NCBI RefSeq assembly: GCF_035582795.1
Contig: NC_134365.1
Span: 41,210,135 to 41,274,134, forward strand
Source of the DNA: Mycteria americana
Lineage: Eukaryota > Chordata > Aves > Ciconiiformes > Ciconiidae
DNA length: 64,000 nt
Reading direction: 5' to 3'
Both the position numbers and the translations under genes were made by a program. Positions 1 to 12,800 of the stretch are shown piece by piece. The notes beneath the pieces are model-generated. The model ran no database searches and was not told the DNA's origin. It saw only the letters and a list, made by a program, of their open reading frames with translations. Position 1 is the first letter of the stretch, and each line of letters begins with the position of its first letter.

Positions 1-641
1 CCTGCTGGTAGGAATGAAAAAACTTGCAATTGCAACTACAGCAGCTCCCACTTTAGTAGGAGCTGATGTCAGCACTCGATTTCTCACCTTGATCCACCAC
101 ATCTATTTGTCTACAGAACAGTAACAGTGACCTAAATTCTTTCTACAGTCACAATAAGAGCCTGAGATAACTCCGTGACTTTGGAGTTCATGGAATCAAT
201 AAAGTCTGATTTAACAGTCTCCAAATTTTGGAGCAGGGCAATACTGTTATCTAACATCATACTATGTTCTTTCCCAAGAATTACTGGTTTGATAGTTTCT
301 ATAGCAATAAACATTTGACTACTTGAGACAATACATTACTCACAGGCCCTTCACTGCAGAGAAGTGGAAATCAAGGAGTAAAGCAATTCCCTGGGAATTG
401 TTTTTGAGACATAGTGGTCTAGGCTATTACCTACACAAGCAAAGCAAAATAGGTAACAAAAACCCCAAAGGTATATCCAAATTTTACAATGGCATCATAT
501 CTCAAAACAGAAGTCTCTAGGAGAATTCCTTCAGTAAATAAAGGAAAGAACAGTCCTTCTAAAGCTGACACTCTCAGAGCCACAGGCATTAGAAAGGTGA
601 AGGAATGAAGACAGTTCCTGGGTTGGTAACCTGGAAGTTAC
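1..641 (-). other. ZFC3H1 intron sequence at the left edge
   Basis: No ZFC3H1 exon is visible here. A 60-codon open frame on the minus strand (132-314) contains Leu/Ile-rich helical-looking sequence but matches nothing I recognise. I do not call it a gene. Confidence 0.6.
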
Positions 642-833
642 CTGCAGCAGAACAAGAGCATTCTGATGTCTCCCTGTAAACAGGCTTAAGTGAACCCTGT
701 ACAGGAGAGTCTCCAGCAGCTGAAAGGACACGAGATTTGGATTTTCTTCTCCCCCTGTCACTTCCATTAGGAACTGTAGCATTCTCCCACATACATAGTC
801 TTTTCCATCAAAGGAATTCTCCAAATTCAAAAA
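642..833 (-). CDS. ZFC3H1: ZFC3H1 coding exon 23 (residues 1444-1507), last exon in window
   Basis: It encodes KDYVCGRMLQFLME, then SFQLLETLLYRVHLSLFTGR and QNALVLLQ. Acceptor TCTCTCTAG, donor CAG|GTAACT. It ends on a codon boundary. The next human exon (beginning around NALKSANDG) was not found between 1 and 641, so it should lie beyond the left edge. Confidence 0.94.
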
Positions 834-3800
834 CTAGAGAGAAATAATTCATATTAATAATTATCATCATCATCAGAATACTAGTAGAGGTTCTAGGTTA
901 AAGTTTAAAAATCATATGAATCAAACTTTGGATCATGTCTTTTACCCCTTATGAACCATATTTCCCTCCCTCACACCAAATTTTCACATTAAACCTCAAA
1001 AAATACTGTTTAAATATTAAAGATCAAATAATCAAAGTTAAATTTTGCAAGCTTAAGTAACAAAAAATAAGAAATGTAACATCTTGATTTTAAATAGCTT
1101 TTATTACCCGAGGAAAAGTGATGATTTCTACGTATATCCTGCAAACAGAACTTTGAATCACTTCATTTTCTGAGCAACTTTTGAGTTTTCAAAAAGCTAT
1201 AGCATTTTTCGTTTCACACTTTCCCTGTCATACGTACTGGTTTTCTACAGTAGAAAATGCACGCTTACATGAACATTTCACATATACTTTTTTTTTTTTT
1301 TTTACTTACTGTCCACCAGATTTGATAAGAGGGAGCATATTCCACTGCTGTTTCACACATTTCCTGTATCTCCTCCTTGGTTCCTCTTTTTGAGAAGAGT
1401 CTGAGGTAATGACACCAAATTTCAGGATTTTCTTTGTTGTTCTCAAGGGCTCGAGCCAAAACATTTAAAGTAGAATCTAAACACTCAGACGATGAGCTGT
1501 AAAAATTACAAAATTGAAAAACCACTCACATCAACTCTGTTAGTATTATGACTTACACAATGTCAAATATGAAAATGGATGCTTTTAATTAGAATGGAAG
1601 TGACATACAGTCAGCCATCTTTTTTTTTTAATGTGCTGTCCTTTACTGTAAAAGTTTCAAAGTTTCAGTAAGTTTTCATCCTTCAAAGGTTATTATTAGG
1701 TGCAATTATAATAATGCATGGAAAAATATGTTTTCTAGGAAAAGAGTGCCAATTCAAATAAGAGTCCAATTTAATTGAAAATGGGTAAGATTAATCTGTA
1801 AGCAGAAGTCTCAAGCTGCAATTATATAAAAGCATTTACATCGTACAGACTTAAAAACTTAAAGTAGAAATGTCAAAAGCTTAGTAAAGTTAGAATATTT
1901 TTGTTACATATTTAATTTACTTTCTACAATCAAATATAAGCCCTTATTTCAGGTTTCTATGCATGTCATGCAGGTTTTCTCTGCCTCTAAACCATTAAAA
2001 AAAAGGCGATTTTACTTTTTGAGATGACTGTCATGAGATGATACCACTGAAGTAATACAAGATTAGCTCAAATAACTGACTATATTGCAAACCACAGCAC
2101 TGAGCTTTAATTCATAAACAAACTTCCATAAAACCACAGAAAGCTTCTGAGGTCACATTTATTCTGAAAACATCTTTAGAAGTTACTTTGCATAGACATT
2201 TATGAGAGGAAAAACACATGTCCCAAAATAAAACTAACACAGTGAACAATGTGTAAGTCTGAAGCCTTCCCAACCCCTTCTATCATCACTGCTACCTACT
2301 AAACCACTCAGTTTCTTCAGAGTACTGAGGCAGGGGAGCAACAGGAGGGAAAGGTGGCTGTTTTAAGAAAAGGATACATTGTTTTCCATTAGGTTTTCTC
2401 CCTTCTTTTCTTGCTCTGTTTCCAAGTACACTTATATTCAGAAAGTGTGCTCTTCTCACTCTGCCATTTGCTGGTAGTTTTTTCTTTTCAGTACTGGCCT
2501 TTCCAATTCTATCCCTTCTAGTGTCCAGGCAGCTATTAATGTCACTAAACTGATCTTTTGCTACATTTTCCTTTGCTACATTTCCCATTATCCACAGTTT
2601 ACACAAGACTTTTTTTAAAAGAGCTGCTCCTCTCTATTCTCTTTCCTCCCTGCTGCAGCTGCTTAAGCCAGTACCTCACTATTAAAATTGAAGTCAATCT
2701 CTAGAACAAAACCATCATGACAGAACTCCTACTGAAATTAAAATATGGTACCCTGCAGAATAATTTAAAGAAACAGAAACTAGAGAAACTTAGAAATCCA
2801 AAAGTTAAAAAAAAAAAAAAAAAAAAATCACAAAATAAGAAATTAAGTGCTCAACTGGGCCGTTTCTACAGGGATAAAACCATGTAGAACTGTTCTTATA
2901 AGAAAGCTTTCTAATGAAAGTAATTTCAAACATTATTCCAACCATTCACTCTGTAAAGGAGAACCCAATTTGAGTTTATTGGTCCACTACTTTATCACTG
3001 GAAGTACAACATTCCATTGTAATCTTGGGAATACATTAGGTTGTGCACTTTTCAAACAAACATTTCTCCCACGCTACTTTCCATCAACTCCTGTTCTGAA
3101 TCAGAACCTACCTAAAGATAAACCGTCAGTGTAATTTATTACTCACATACTGCATACAGTAGGAAATCTAATCTATTTTTTAACCTACTTTTAAGTAATA
3201 AATTATTTGTGGCATTGTTGAAGAAAGTTCTTTAACGTTAGAAAGGAAACTTGATCATAGCAGCATGGGTAAAGCACAGAATCAAATCTAACATGGAGTA
3301 GACTTACCCTTCATTTTGATTCAAGTATTTGTATGCAAGTTTAATCCACAGCTGTACATCACAGGGGTTTTCTTGGACACTTGCCTCCAAGTTGGAAATG
3401 TCATCAGTCTCACTTGTAAAATACCGGACATCATCTGGAGTCACCACGGCATCAAGAGCTGGAACTCTTTTTTTATGTTCTGTGGGATGGGCTGCAAATA
3501 AAAAAAATAAAAATGTTTCTTTTCAAAACAGAAGTGATCTGTAAGATTAGAACTCACACCAGGGGTGACATTTATGTATTTCAAGTATAGCCATTGTATT
3601 TCAAATGCAAAAATCAAGAAATGAATATCAGTAAAAGGCTGCTTTGATCAGACACCAATTAAGGCAGTTCATTAGACAGCATCAGGAAATAGAAACATCT
3701 GACAAAGAAAAATTTATCTCAGTTCTGAGTCTCTAAAAATTCTTTTTACAGGATTTGCTAACAAATCCTAAAGTTCCCACTTGCATGAGTTGCATGTGAA

Positions 3801-6800
3801 ACACTGTCAGGTTACTGATGCTCTAGCAAGCTTCCAAGTCTCAAATGCCATTTAACAGCAACTGTTTTTTTAAACTGCTGACCTCAACACCAAATACTAA
3901 CTCTGTACAAATATAAGATAACCAAACACATGAAGTTTTACTACTTATAGTTCTGGAAGGGAAAAATAAAAGTTAAAAAACTCCTAATTGTCTACAGGCA
4001 AAGCTGAAACATTCTAGGGAAATAGTTCCTTACATTCCTTTTAAGTAGAAATTCCACCTTAACTTCCAGTCACACATTACACTAGACTTCTTTCTCCTTA
4101 AATACAACAAATTCAGGTCAAACTTCACCCAAAAATTTATGCAAAATAAAGTTTGCACACAGGAAATACGAAGTCACAAGAGCTATTAAAAGCACTGATT
4201 TTCTTAAGAACCACTTTAAAAATCAGGTGTTGGGAAGAGGTTGGTAGGTTTTTTTCCCCCAGTATTCTTTTTTAATGGATGCCACACATCCAGATTACCA
4301 TATTTAATAGGTCCAAACTGTTCCTCTTCACTGCTGCTACTATCTAACAGAGGTTTTCTCCAGTACTTTGGTCTCCATTTCCTTTTATCTTTCCATGTTG
4401 TAAATGGAGGTGCTGTAAACAAGCAAAGTAGTAGAAATTCTTTTACTTTTCTGTATGCAAGATTAAAACATCTTTGCTAATAAAGATTTTAGATAAAAAT
4501 ATTCTGTGAGTGTAACACAAGCGTATAAGTTTCAACACTACTTATGTAAAATCTGTTGTGCTCAAGTGCATAAGTCACTTTTCCAAATTGGACTCCAAAA
4601 CTACTATGTTATTGCCTTAAAGCAAACTCTGCTGCCTTTAATTTACCATAAGCAGAATTTATAATACTGAGATAAATAAACTAAGCAACGACAACAAAAA
4701 ATATTCTTGGTTTACAAAATCGTCAAGGTACTTAAATAATTTTTAAAAGTTTATATTGTATTTAATCTACCAAGTTACTTACTGTGACTTTTACTCTCAT
4801 TGACGTTGCTGGCCAGAAGAACAGCCATCTGATCCACTGACATACGGTCTCTGTTTATACCAAACAGTTTTTCAACATATTTTTCTGAAACAAGAATATT
4901 CGTATCTTAGGTAAACGCATAAATGAAAATGGATGGGTAACTTAACAGCAGTTTAGCACAACCTATGCTGAATTCATGAAATATGACTGCTTCAAGAGGT
5001 ATGGTCATTTAACATACTAGAACAAAGAAATGAAAAACTGAAAAAGTTCTGTTCAGCAACTTGTCTATAAGGCAACAGCACTGTTACAAAATTCCAGTTC
5101 CACTGAAATAGACCAGTCCAGTAGCTACAAAAAGAAGTGAGGAAGGGGAGAGGGAAAGATTCCATGCCCATTGCTCCCCAATCCCTGAATCCCAGCAATA
5201 CTTAATTTTTTTTGACTGAAATGTTCCACAGATGAATGATTTTTTTCTTTCTGTAAAGACATCAAGGTAACTACCCACTACAAAGGACTGAATTGGACAA
5301 CTGCAGAAACCTATTACTTCATATAGCTGTATCTTATACATTGCTTTACATCAAAGTCCTTGCACCCAGAGCTTTTAATGAAAGCCATTCCCTTCAGAAA
5401 TTAATCTTTGTATACAAAAGTGAACAAAAGACTCTTAAAAACCTGTGGCAGTGCTGATTTCCTCATCAGTGCTTTTTTCTGAACAGCCAATCAGTTCTAA
5501 ATTGTAAGACAAAATATCCTGAAACAGCTGCTTACGGCTAAGAGTGCAATCTTTCATGTGCTGCCTAGAACAAACAAATAAGCAATTAATATATTTTCAC
5601 AGCAACAATTTAATAACACTTGTAACTAGAAAGTTGGTTTTAGTACACGCTAGGGTAAGGCATAAAGAAAATTATACCCACAGAAAACACTACAGCCTGC
5701 TTCGAAATCTCTGTTAAACATGTCTGGGTCTTCTCTAAACTTAAGCCTGCATCAGTAACTTAATCCTAGTCTTCATTATTTCACTATAGTCTTACTCTTG
5801 AAAATAAACCCCTACATACTCGCTTCACACTAACACAAAAACATAGTATTTAGAACTTTCCAGTTCAAACAAAGTAGTTACAAGAATTAGATAACACTTT
5901 GTATTTAAAAGATTCAAACTGTGGTTTGATGATAACAGCTAAGAGCTGATCCAAAAAGCTGTCTGCCACCGAAAAGGGCAAAAAAAGAGCTGAAGTCCAC
6001 TCCTATTATATTTTTCCAGTAGTCAGAAGTTTCCAAGTTGTGTTTATTCCCGATGAATTCATATCCATTTGCTCTTGTACCAACTTTTTAAATATACTGT
6101 GCAACATAGTTTAACAAACTATTTTTAATATAATTTAACACCAGGCTTCAAAGAAACAAACTTAGCCAGTATTTTCCTAGAAAACTAGAATTCCACTACA
6201 ATAATGGGTTTTTTTACATAATCACATAATACTTGGTGTATGCTTTATTTCAGTTAGCAGCATGATACATCTCTAGTGTGCTTAACAGTATCAACCACTA
6301 CCTGAGGTTCCATGATGGTCTGAAGTTATGCTGAAGCTATAAAGCAAGAGGAGTCCTGTCTGAATTACAAGGCAACCAAAAGGTGAAATATTCTCTAACA
6401 GTCCATACTGCTTTTCTAAATTTACATCTAAAGAGCCTCCTTTCTTCATGGCTTAGATGAAAGGGTTTTTTTCCTGCCAACCAAGTATCTGCAATAGGGT
6501 ATTAAAAATAACTTCCATTTCTAGAACTTGTGCATAGGATCATAAATCCAGACCTTTTAAAGAAATTAAAAACATGCCTATTTGGTCTTCGAGTCAGACA
6601 CCTAGAAGAGAGGTTTAGTTCAAACAAACAAAATTAAAGAGAACTCACCACTGACAGTCATCATCATTACACGTGCCTGTTAAATCAAAACGGCAGAAAC
6701 ACTGTTTTGGCTCAATCATATTGCTATACGTTACTGAACTGAGGTACAGTTTTTCCTTGGTTCGAAAATACGGGCTAAACCTAAAATAAAACAATGAATT

Positions 6801-9800
6801 ATTGTGACAAAGCTTACAAGGTAAGACATCAGTTTTACTAAACAAAACATTTTAAAAAAATAATCACTTTTCTGTATTAGATCTCATTCTTTCCAAAACC
6901 CTACTACTAACAAAGAGCATCGCTGACCTACGAGTTAAGAGGAAGGTGAAAATAGTGGGAGAGGGAAGGAACAAAACAGTACTTCTCAATCTAAACAGAT
7001 TCTGCTCTAGCATTCTGTTCTCCCTTAGGTGCAGAACTTCATTCATATAAAAACAGGAAGTGTAGTAAACATCCAGTAGGGAAAGCAAACTACTGAAATT
7101 GAATTTTAGTTTAGTTCTAGAAAAACTGCACTCATGCTCTAGTCAGTGTAAGATCAATGTCAAATGGAAGTATAAAGAGAACTGTTAAAGATTAACCTGA
7201 AAAAACAGTGAAAAAATCCACATCAGATTTTAGAACATGTAAACAAACAAAAAAGTCTGAGCTCTGCAGACTAATGCTTGTTTTAAATCTTTAGCTAAAA
7301 GTTTGACTATGTCAATTTTGGGATTTCTAGCTCCTTAAGGAATTGAAGCCATAACCTGCAAGGAGTTAAAATTAATACTCCTTTATGATGCATCCTCCAT
7401 CTTTTGCTGCTTAAGAATATAGAAGTAAAAAACCTGAAGCACATGGTAGGATTCAACTGCTCCCGTTTAAATTCCAGACTTTTGTTTTCTAAAAGTTAGT
7501 GTGTAGGAACAAAGCTCTCTTTAGTCAAAAGACAGATGTGTCAAACTGATTACACTTGCAGGTGCATGCTTTAATTCAAGATGAATCACTGTGGTCATGC
7601 CTCTTTCCACTGAGCAGGAATCCAAAAATAGATGATTGGCTCAATCTTAACTCAGTGTAAATCCAAGCCAAGTTTAAAGACTGCAAAATTGAAATACGCT
7701 TCTGTTAATTTTTTCCTGGATTTTAGACTGCTTCATACTGGATATAAAAATCCTCTTTTCAAATGCTTAACTATTATTTTTTAATTTAATTATACCAAAC
7801 GACAATCCAGTTGCAGGGAACAGTACTCAATACAATGTAAAAGCAGCATACTGCACAAAAGCAAGGGATTCCTGCATACCAGAAAAAGTAACTGAAATCA
7901 TTAGGTTCCCTAAACTAGACAAAACTGTTTCAGAATAGTCAAGTTTCTCACTGCAACTTGTCTGTCTGTATGTGCCTGGGTATCAAGGAAAAGCAGTGAA
8001 GAATACTTGAACAAGAACACGTATACACAGAAGTCAAAGAGCTGCTACAGTCTTCATACCTGTAGGATTTAAATACTAGAAGAGGACTATGATACGGTCC
8101 AAATGGAAATGGTTTCACTTCAGTTTGTTTATTTTGCGACGTAACAAAATCCATGTCCACTGAAATTTCCTAGGAAACAGATAAACAAATATATAGCAAT
8201 TGCAATACCACCTAATAAAGACAGCCTTCATATTTAGTTTTAAAGCATTTACCTGACCACACAACAGATCCTCCTTAGGTACTATAAAGGCAGTACTTTT
8301 CACCAGCAGCTCTTTCAAGCTGTCAGCTTTAGCATAAAGTTTTTTCAGTTCATCAACATTCAACCCAAGGAACAGCTCAGGCTCCTCTGATGCCTTTTTA
8401 GAAAGTTTGTTTATAGTTTCTTGTTTTGGAGTGTCCACGTGTTTAAGATTTGGTTTAGTGAAAGAATTAGACTCTCTGAAAGATCTCCTTCGTTCTCGGT
8501 TTGAATTAGACAGAACTTCATCATCGAAGTAGTTTTCTTCACTGTCCAAAGACAATTTATCCTGTGTAAGATCATGAAGTGATGGTTGAGGTAATGAAAA
8601 TTCAGATTCCTCTTCTGCATGAGGTGCAATATTTGATTGTTCCTTGGTTTGAAGTGCGCGGGCCTCTTTCAATTTCTGAATTTTCAAAGCATATTCATAC
8701 TCTAGTTGCTGTAGTCGTTTCTTCTCTAGCGCAATCAATTCTGCCGAATGCTTTTTTGGACTTGATGCAGGAGAGTTCTCCAATTTCAACATTTTGCTTG
8801 GCTGAAAAGAAAAAAAATTCCCTTTATTTCATTTTCACATTTACTGATTTATTGACAGGAGGTAAATGAAAGATGGGCAAGATACTGAATTCAGAGTTTA
8901 TAAAAACATTTTAAACTCTTGCCAGAAAATTTCAACGAACAGCAGGAAAACCACAAAAGAGTTTGCCACAATTCAATGGACATGTTTGCAAGTTTTTCAG
9001 TAAAAATTACCCTACATCGTGTATGGGACTTCAACAGAAGTTCTGGCTGCATTTAAAAGGTGAGCTATAAAACAAGTATACGGGGGGGGATGGTGGTGGT
9101 GACACAAAAAGAAAAATGTACAAAAATAATTTTAGCTTTTTTTTTTTTTTCTTCTTCAAAACAACAAGATCGGATCCTCACTTCAGTATCTTTGCTAGAT
9201 AGCTTTAAACAAGATCACTGATGTCTACAGAGAGTATTTCCTTCCTTCCTCCACAGGCATATAGCTCCTTTTATTATTTATCTATTGATGACATTCCCCT
9301 GACACAGAAATGCAGGCTTTGAACAGTCTTCTTTAAATGCTTAATGCTTTTTTCTGTTGAATTCTCAAAAATATAGGAAACCAACAGGAAGATTCCTACA
9401 GTGCTTTTGAAATGTTTTCCTATTTTCCTGAAATCCCATTTGAACTAAGTTTCCTAATCAAAACTGCTACTGCTTTTCAAGTACAGCATGGTTTAAAAGC
9501 ATGCAACAGACTTACTCCAAGATGATCTTGCTCCAGTTTTCGTTTCCCAATTTCCTTACTTGCTACTGCTTTTGCTCGAGCAAGTTCCTCCCCATATTTT
9601 AATGCCAGAGCTTTTTTTACTGTAACTCGTTGTTGAACTTTATGAATCTGAAAAAGGAAAAAAAATACTCCAGTAAGATGCAAATTTTCAGATAATAAAA
9701 TATAATCACAAATATATGAAAAAACACATAATAAAATATAATCAGAAAAGGCATGGGAATTAATTAATGATTAATTCAAAGAAAGCCTACTGTCTCCAAA

Positions 9801-12800
9801 AAATCAGGCTTCCCATTTCAAGATTTCCAGCTCTAGGAAACAGAAACATTTCAAAATTAAAGTTACTTGTTCCTGAAGCTTCTTGAGAAACATCTTATTA
9901 GCATTCAAGATCTTCTCTGTTGCTTGTAGCTGTTCAGCCAGTTTGTTAATCTTACTTTCAGCAATTCGAACATTCTCTCTTTTCTTGGCCTCTTGTTGCA
10001 ACAAATGTTTCAAGACAGATTCATCCTTCATCAACAGAAGTCTAAAAGTAGAAAAGCCATGGAACAAATTTTTTTCCAAAAGGCAAGTTTCTCAGAGCTA
10101 TCGCTGCTCCTCTGAAACCCTAGTTATTTAAGAACCCAGCTCTTTTTCACTCATCAACAAACAACATTCTAAGTTTCTCCAGATAGTCTTAACATCCATG
10201 AGACATTTAAATATTGGTAGTACATACAGCAGATTTCAGTATCCCAAGTTCAGCATGTCAGTATAAAGCAGATGAAAAGATTCTACTTATGAGGACAGGG
10301 GAAGGTAAGCAAGTGGTGTATCTTTAATACTGTTTTTAACTTTAAGACATCCAACACACACATGCTCTTGCTTTCTGTTATGTAACAACCCAATTCTTCC
10401 TTAGGGCACATAAGCACGCTAGCCGATTACAAGCCATAGTATTATGGCACAATAGCAGTGTAATTAAATATAAAAAGCTATGCATTAAAGGAAGCAAGAT
10501 AAAGACTTAGATAGATAGGTGTGAATAAGGGCAGGGTAGAAGAATGTCCTTCAATTTATGTCTGACCAGGAACCAGTTCGTTCACAAGACCACACAGAAA
10601 TAATCAAGTGGCAACGGAAGCAGAGAAGAAGCATGCAAAGGACTTATATTTTCCACAGTAACTTGGAAGACGGGCATGCTAAAAACATGGAAGAGGCATG
10701 CTAAAAAAGAAGAGGAGTACAGGAAAAGCTTCAAACAGCATACCTATTCTGCAGAAACGCTCATTCATTTATATATATAAGGCATATCCCATTGAAACAT
10801 GCTACCCTCAAAGTGTACCGAGTAGTGAAAAGCACACTCATTTTTTCATATTTCAGAGTTATTAGGTGGCACAGATGATGTTCTAGTCACTGAACATAAA
10901 CACAGCTGAAAACAGTTAGCATGACAAATCGTTCTTAAAAGTCACCATCAAACACCAGACTGGCACTACAACACAATTCCTTTTGTACAGCAATAGAATT
11001 CAAAACTAAATAGTTCAAGACAACAGAAAACCAATCACTTGCTGTACTTTAAATACTACACATTCAAAAAGATTATTTACAATTTTCATCCTGCTAAACA
11101 AACAAGGTAGGACTTATGACAGTGAAAAATGTACCTGTTTTTCTTAAGCTTTGCTTCTGCTTCTGTGACTTGTTTTGTCACTACTGCTATCCTCCCAATT
11201 CCATCAACTTCACCATCAGAATTTGCAGGGGACGAATTGTTCCTCAGTGGATCAGACTTAATTAAGCGTTGCTTCTCACGACTAAAACAGATGTTAAAAG
11301 CAAAGATGTTCAGTAGCTTCTACATTCATTTTGATGTGTACTCCAAATAGTTTTAAAATATTCCAAAAAAGTAGCAGGACAAGATTTCAAGTTAAAAGAA
11401 AAAGAACTTTCCACAACTGCAATCAACTACTATAAAGTCAGTTCAAATCCAAGGACTTCCTGTAGAGTCCTATGCTGTCTTACTAAAAATTGAGTGGGGG
11501 AAAAACCTGAAGGTAATGGCAAGATTTTCAAACTCAGATGTTCCTTCCAGTTACAAAAACAGACTAGTAAAGGAGTACAAAGAAAATACATTTTAGTTTA
11601 ACAGTTAAATTCAGTTGTACCTGGCAATCTCTTCTTTTAAGAGTCTGTATTCTATCTTCTTATCTTCTGGTAGAGCCTCTGGAGTTCTCATTGGATCATT
11701 TTCTTTTTCTGATTTTGGAGGGGCTTTGATTTTTGAGGCCTGTTACAACGAGGTTCAAGTTAATACTAGTCACACTAGTTTAAAATACTGCTATTAACTA
11801 CTACTTTTAAGAGGCATTTCAGCACAAAGCTGTTCAAGGCTAAGATCTTTTAAGCCAATATTTTTTGCTAGTAATTAAAGATGCATTGAATTTTAATTGA
11901 AAAGATGAAACCAAAATATGTTACAAATTCTATTTTCAGAATGCCACCTTAACCAAAAAAAAAATCATTTTAATTAGCTTGTGCAACCCAAATTACAATG
12001 TAATGGTCCAGACAGGAGTAATGTACTCACTCTTGCCCATTTCTAATGTAATCTAGTATTTCTTGACCAAATTCTAATGTTTAAATTCATATAGAAAGAA
12101 AAATAATTACAAAATAAACCAATTAAATGCTGGTAGTGTTTACCTCAACATTTCTCCTTGCTTCCTTTATCATAGATTCTAGTCCTCCAAACACACTGTT
12201 AGTTGAGTTAGATGGCTCTCCATCAGACTCGCTATCATCCGAGTCATTTAATGTAACCACAACAGACTTGTGTTTTGGAAGCTGTGGAGAGAATAAAAAA
12301 GTTTTATAGCAAGAAGAAAAAGTTAGAGACAGATACAACTGAGCACATACTTACTAGAAGAGAAAAAGGAGGTTAACTCTTTTTGTTATCATGGCACACC
12401 AATTCCACACTGTAAGAAAAGAACCTAAGCATTTGTGTATCTCCACTACAAGATAGAGATACTGTGCCCATTCTTGACACTGTAACATGAAAGGTACTCC
12501 AACATTTTTAACCTATTCCCAAGTATCTGCAGCATATTTACGTCTCCATGGTCATAGAATATGAATCTCATACCTTTGACTCCTATACTTTATGAATTAT
12601 TTCAACTGTAATGAAAATTATCATCTGCTATTTGCAAGAAATTTTTTGAAGTAACTGAGAGGTAACAATCAATCAAGTCTGCATTAGTAATGCTGTGGCA
12701 GACATACCAGAACTCCCTCATCTTTCTGCCACACAGTTGTGATGCATCTTGTCCCACAGTTATAGTTAGCTGACCTTACAGTGAACTGCTCAAGCAGTTA

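Larger units (their letters stand above)
1497..8252 (-). other. ZFC3H1 introns 15-21, nothing recognised
   Basis: Apart from the exons listed, this stretch is AT-rich intron sequence with simple runs, such as a 21-base A-run at 2807-2827. I see no RNA gene, recognisable mobile element or additional exon. Confidence 0.5.
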
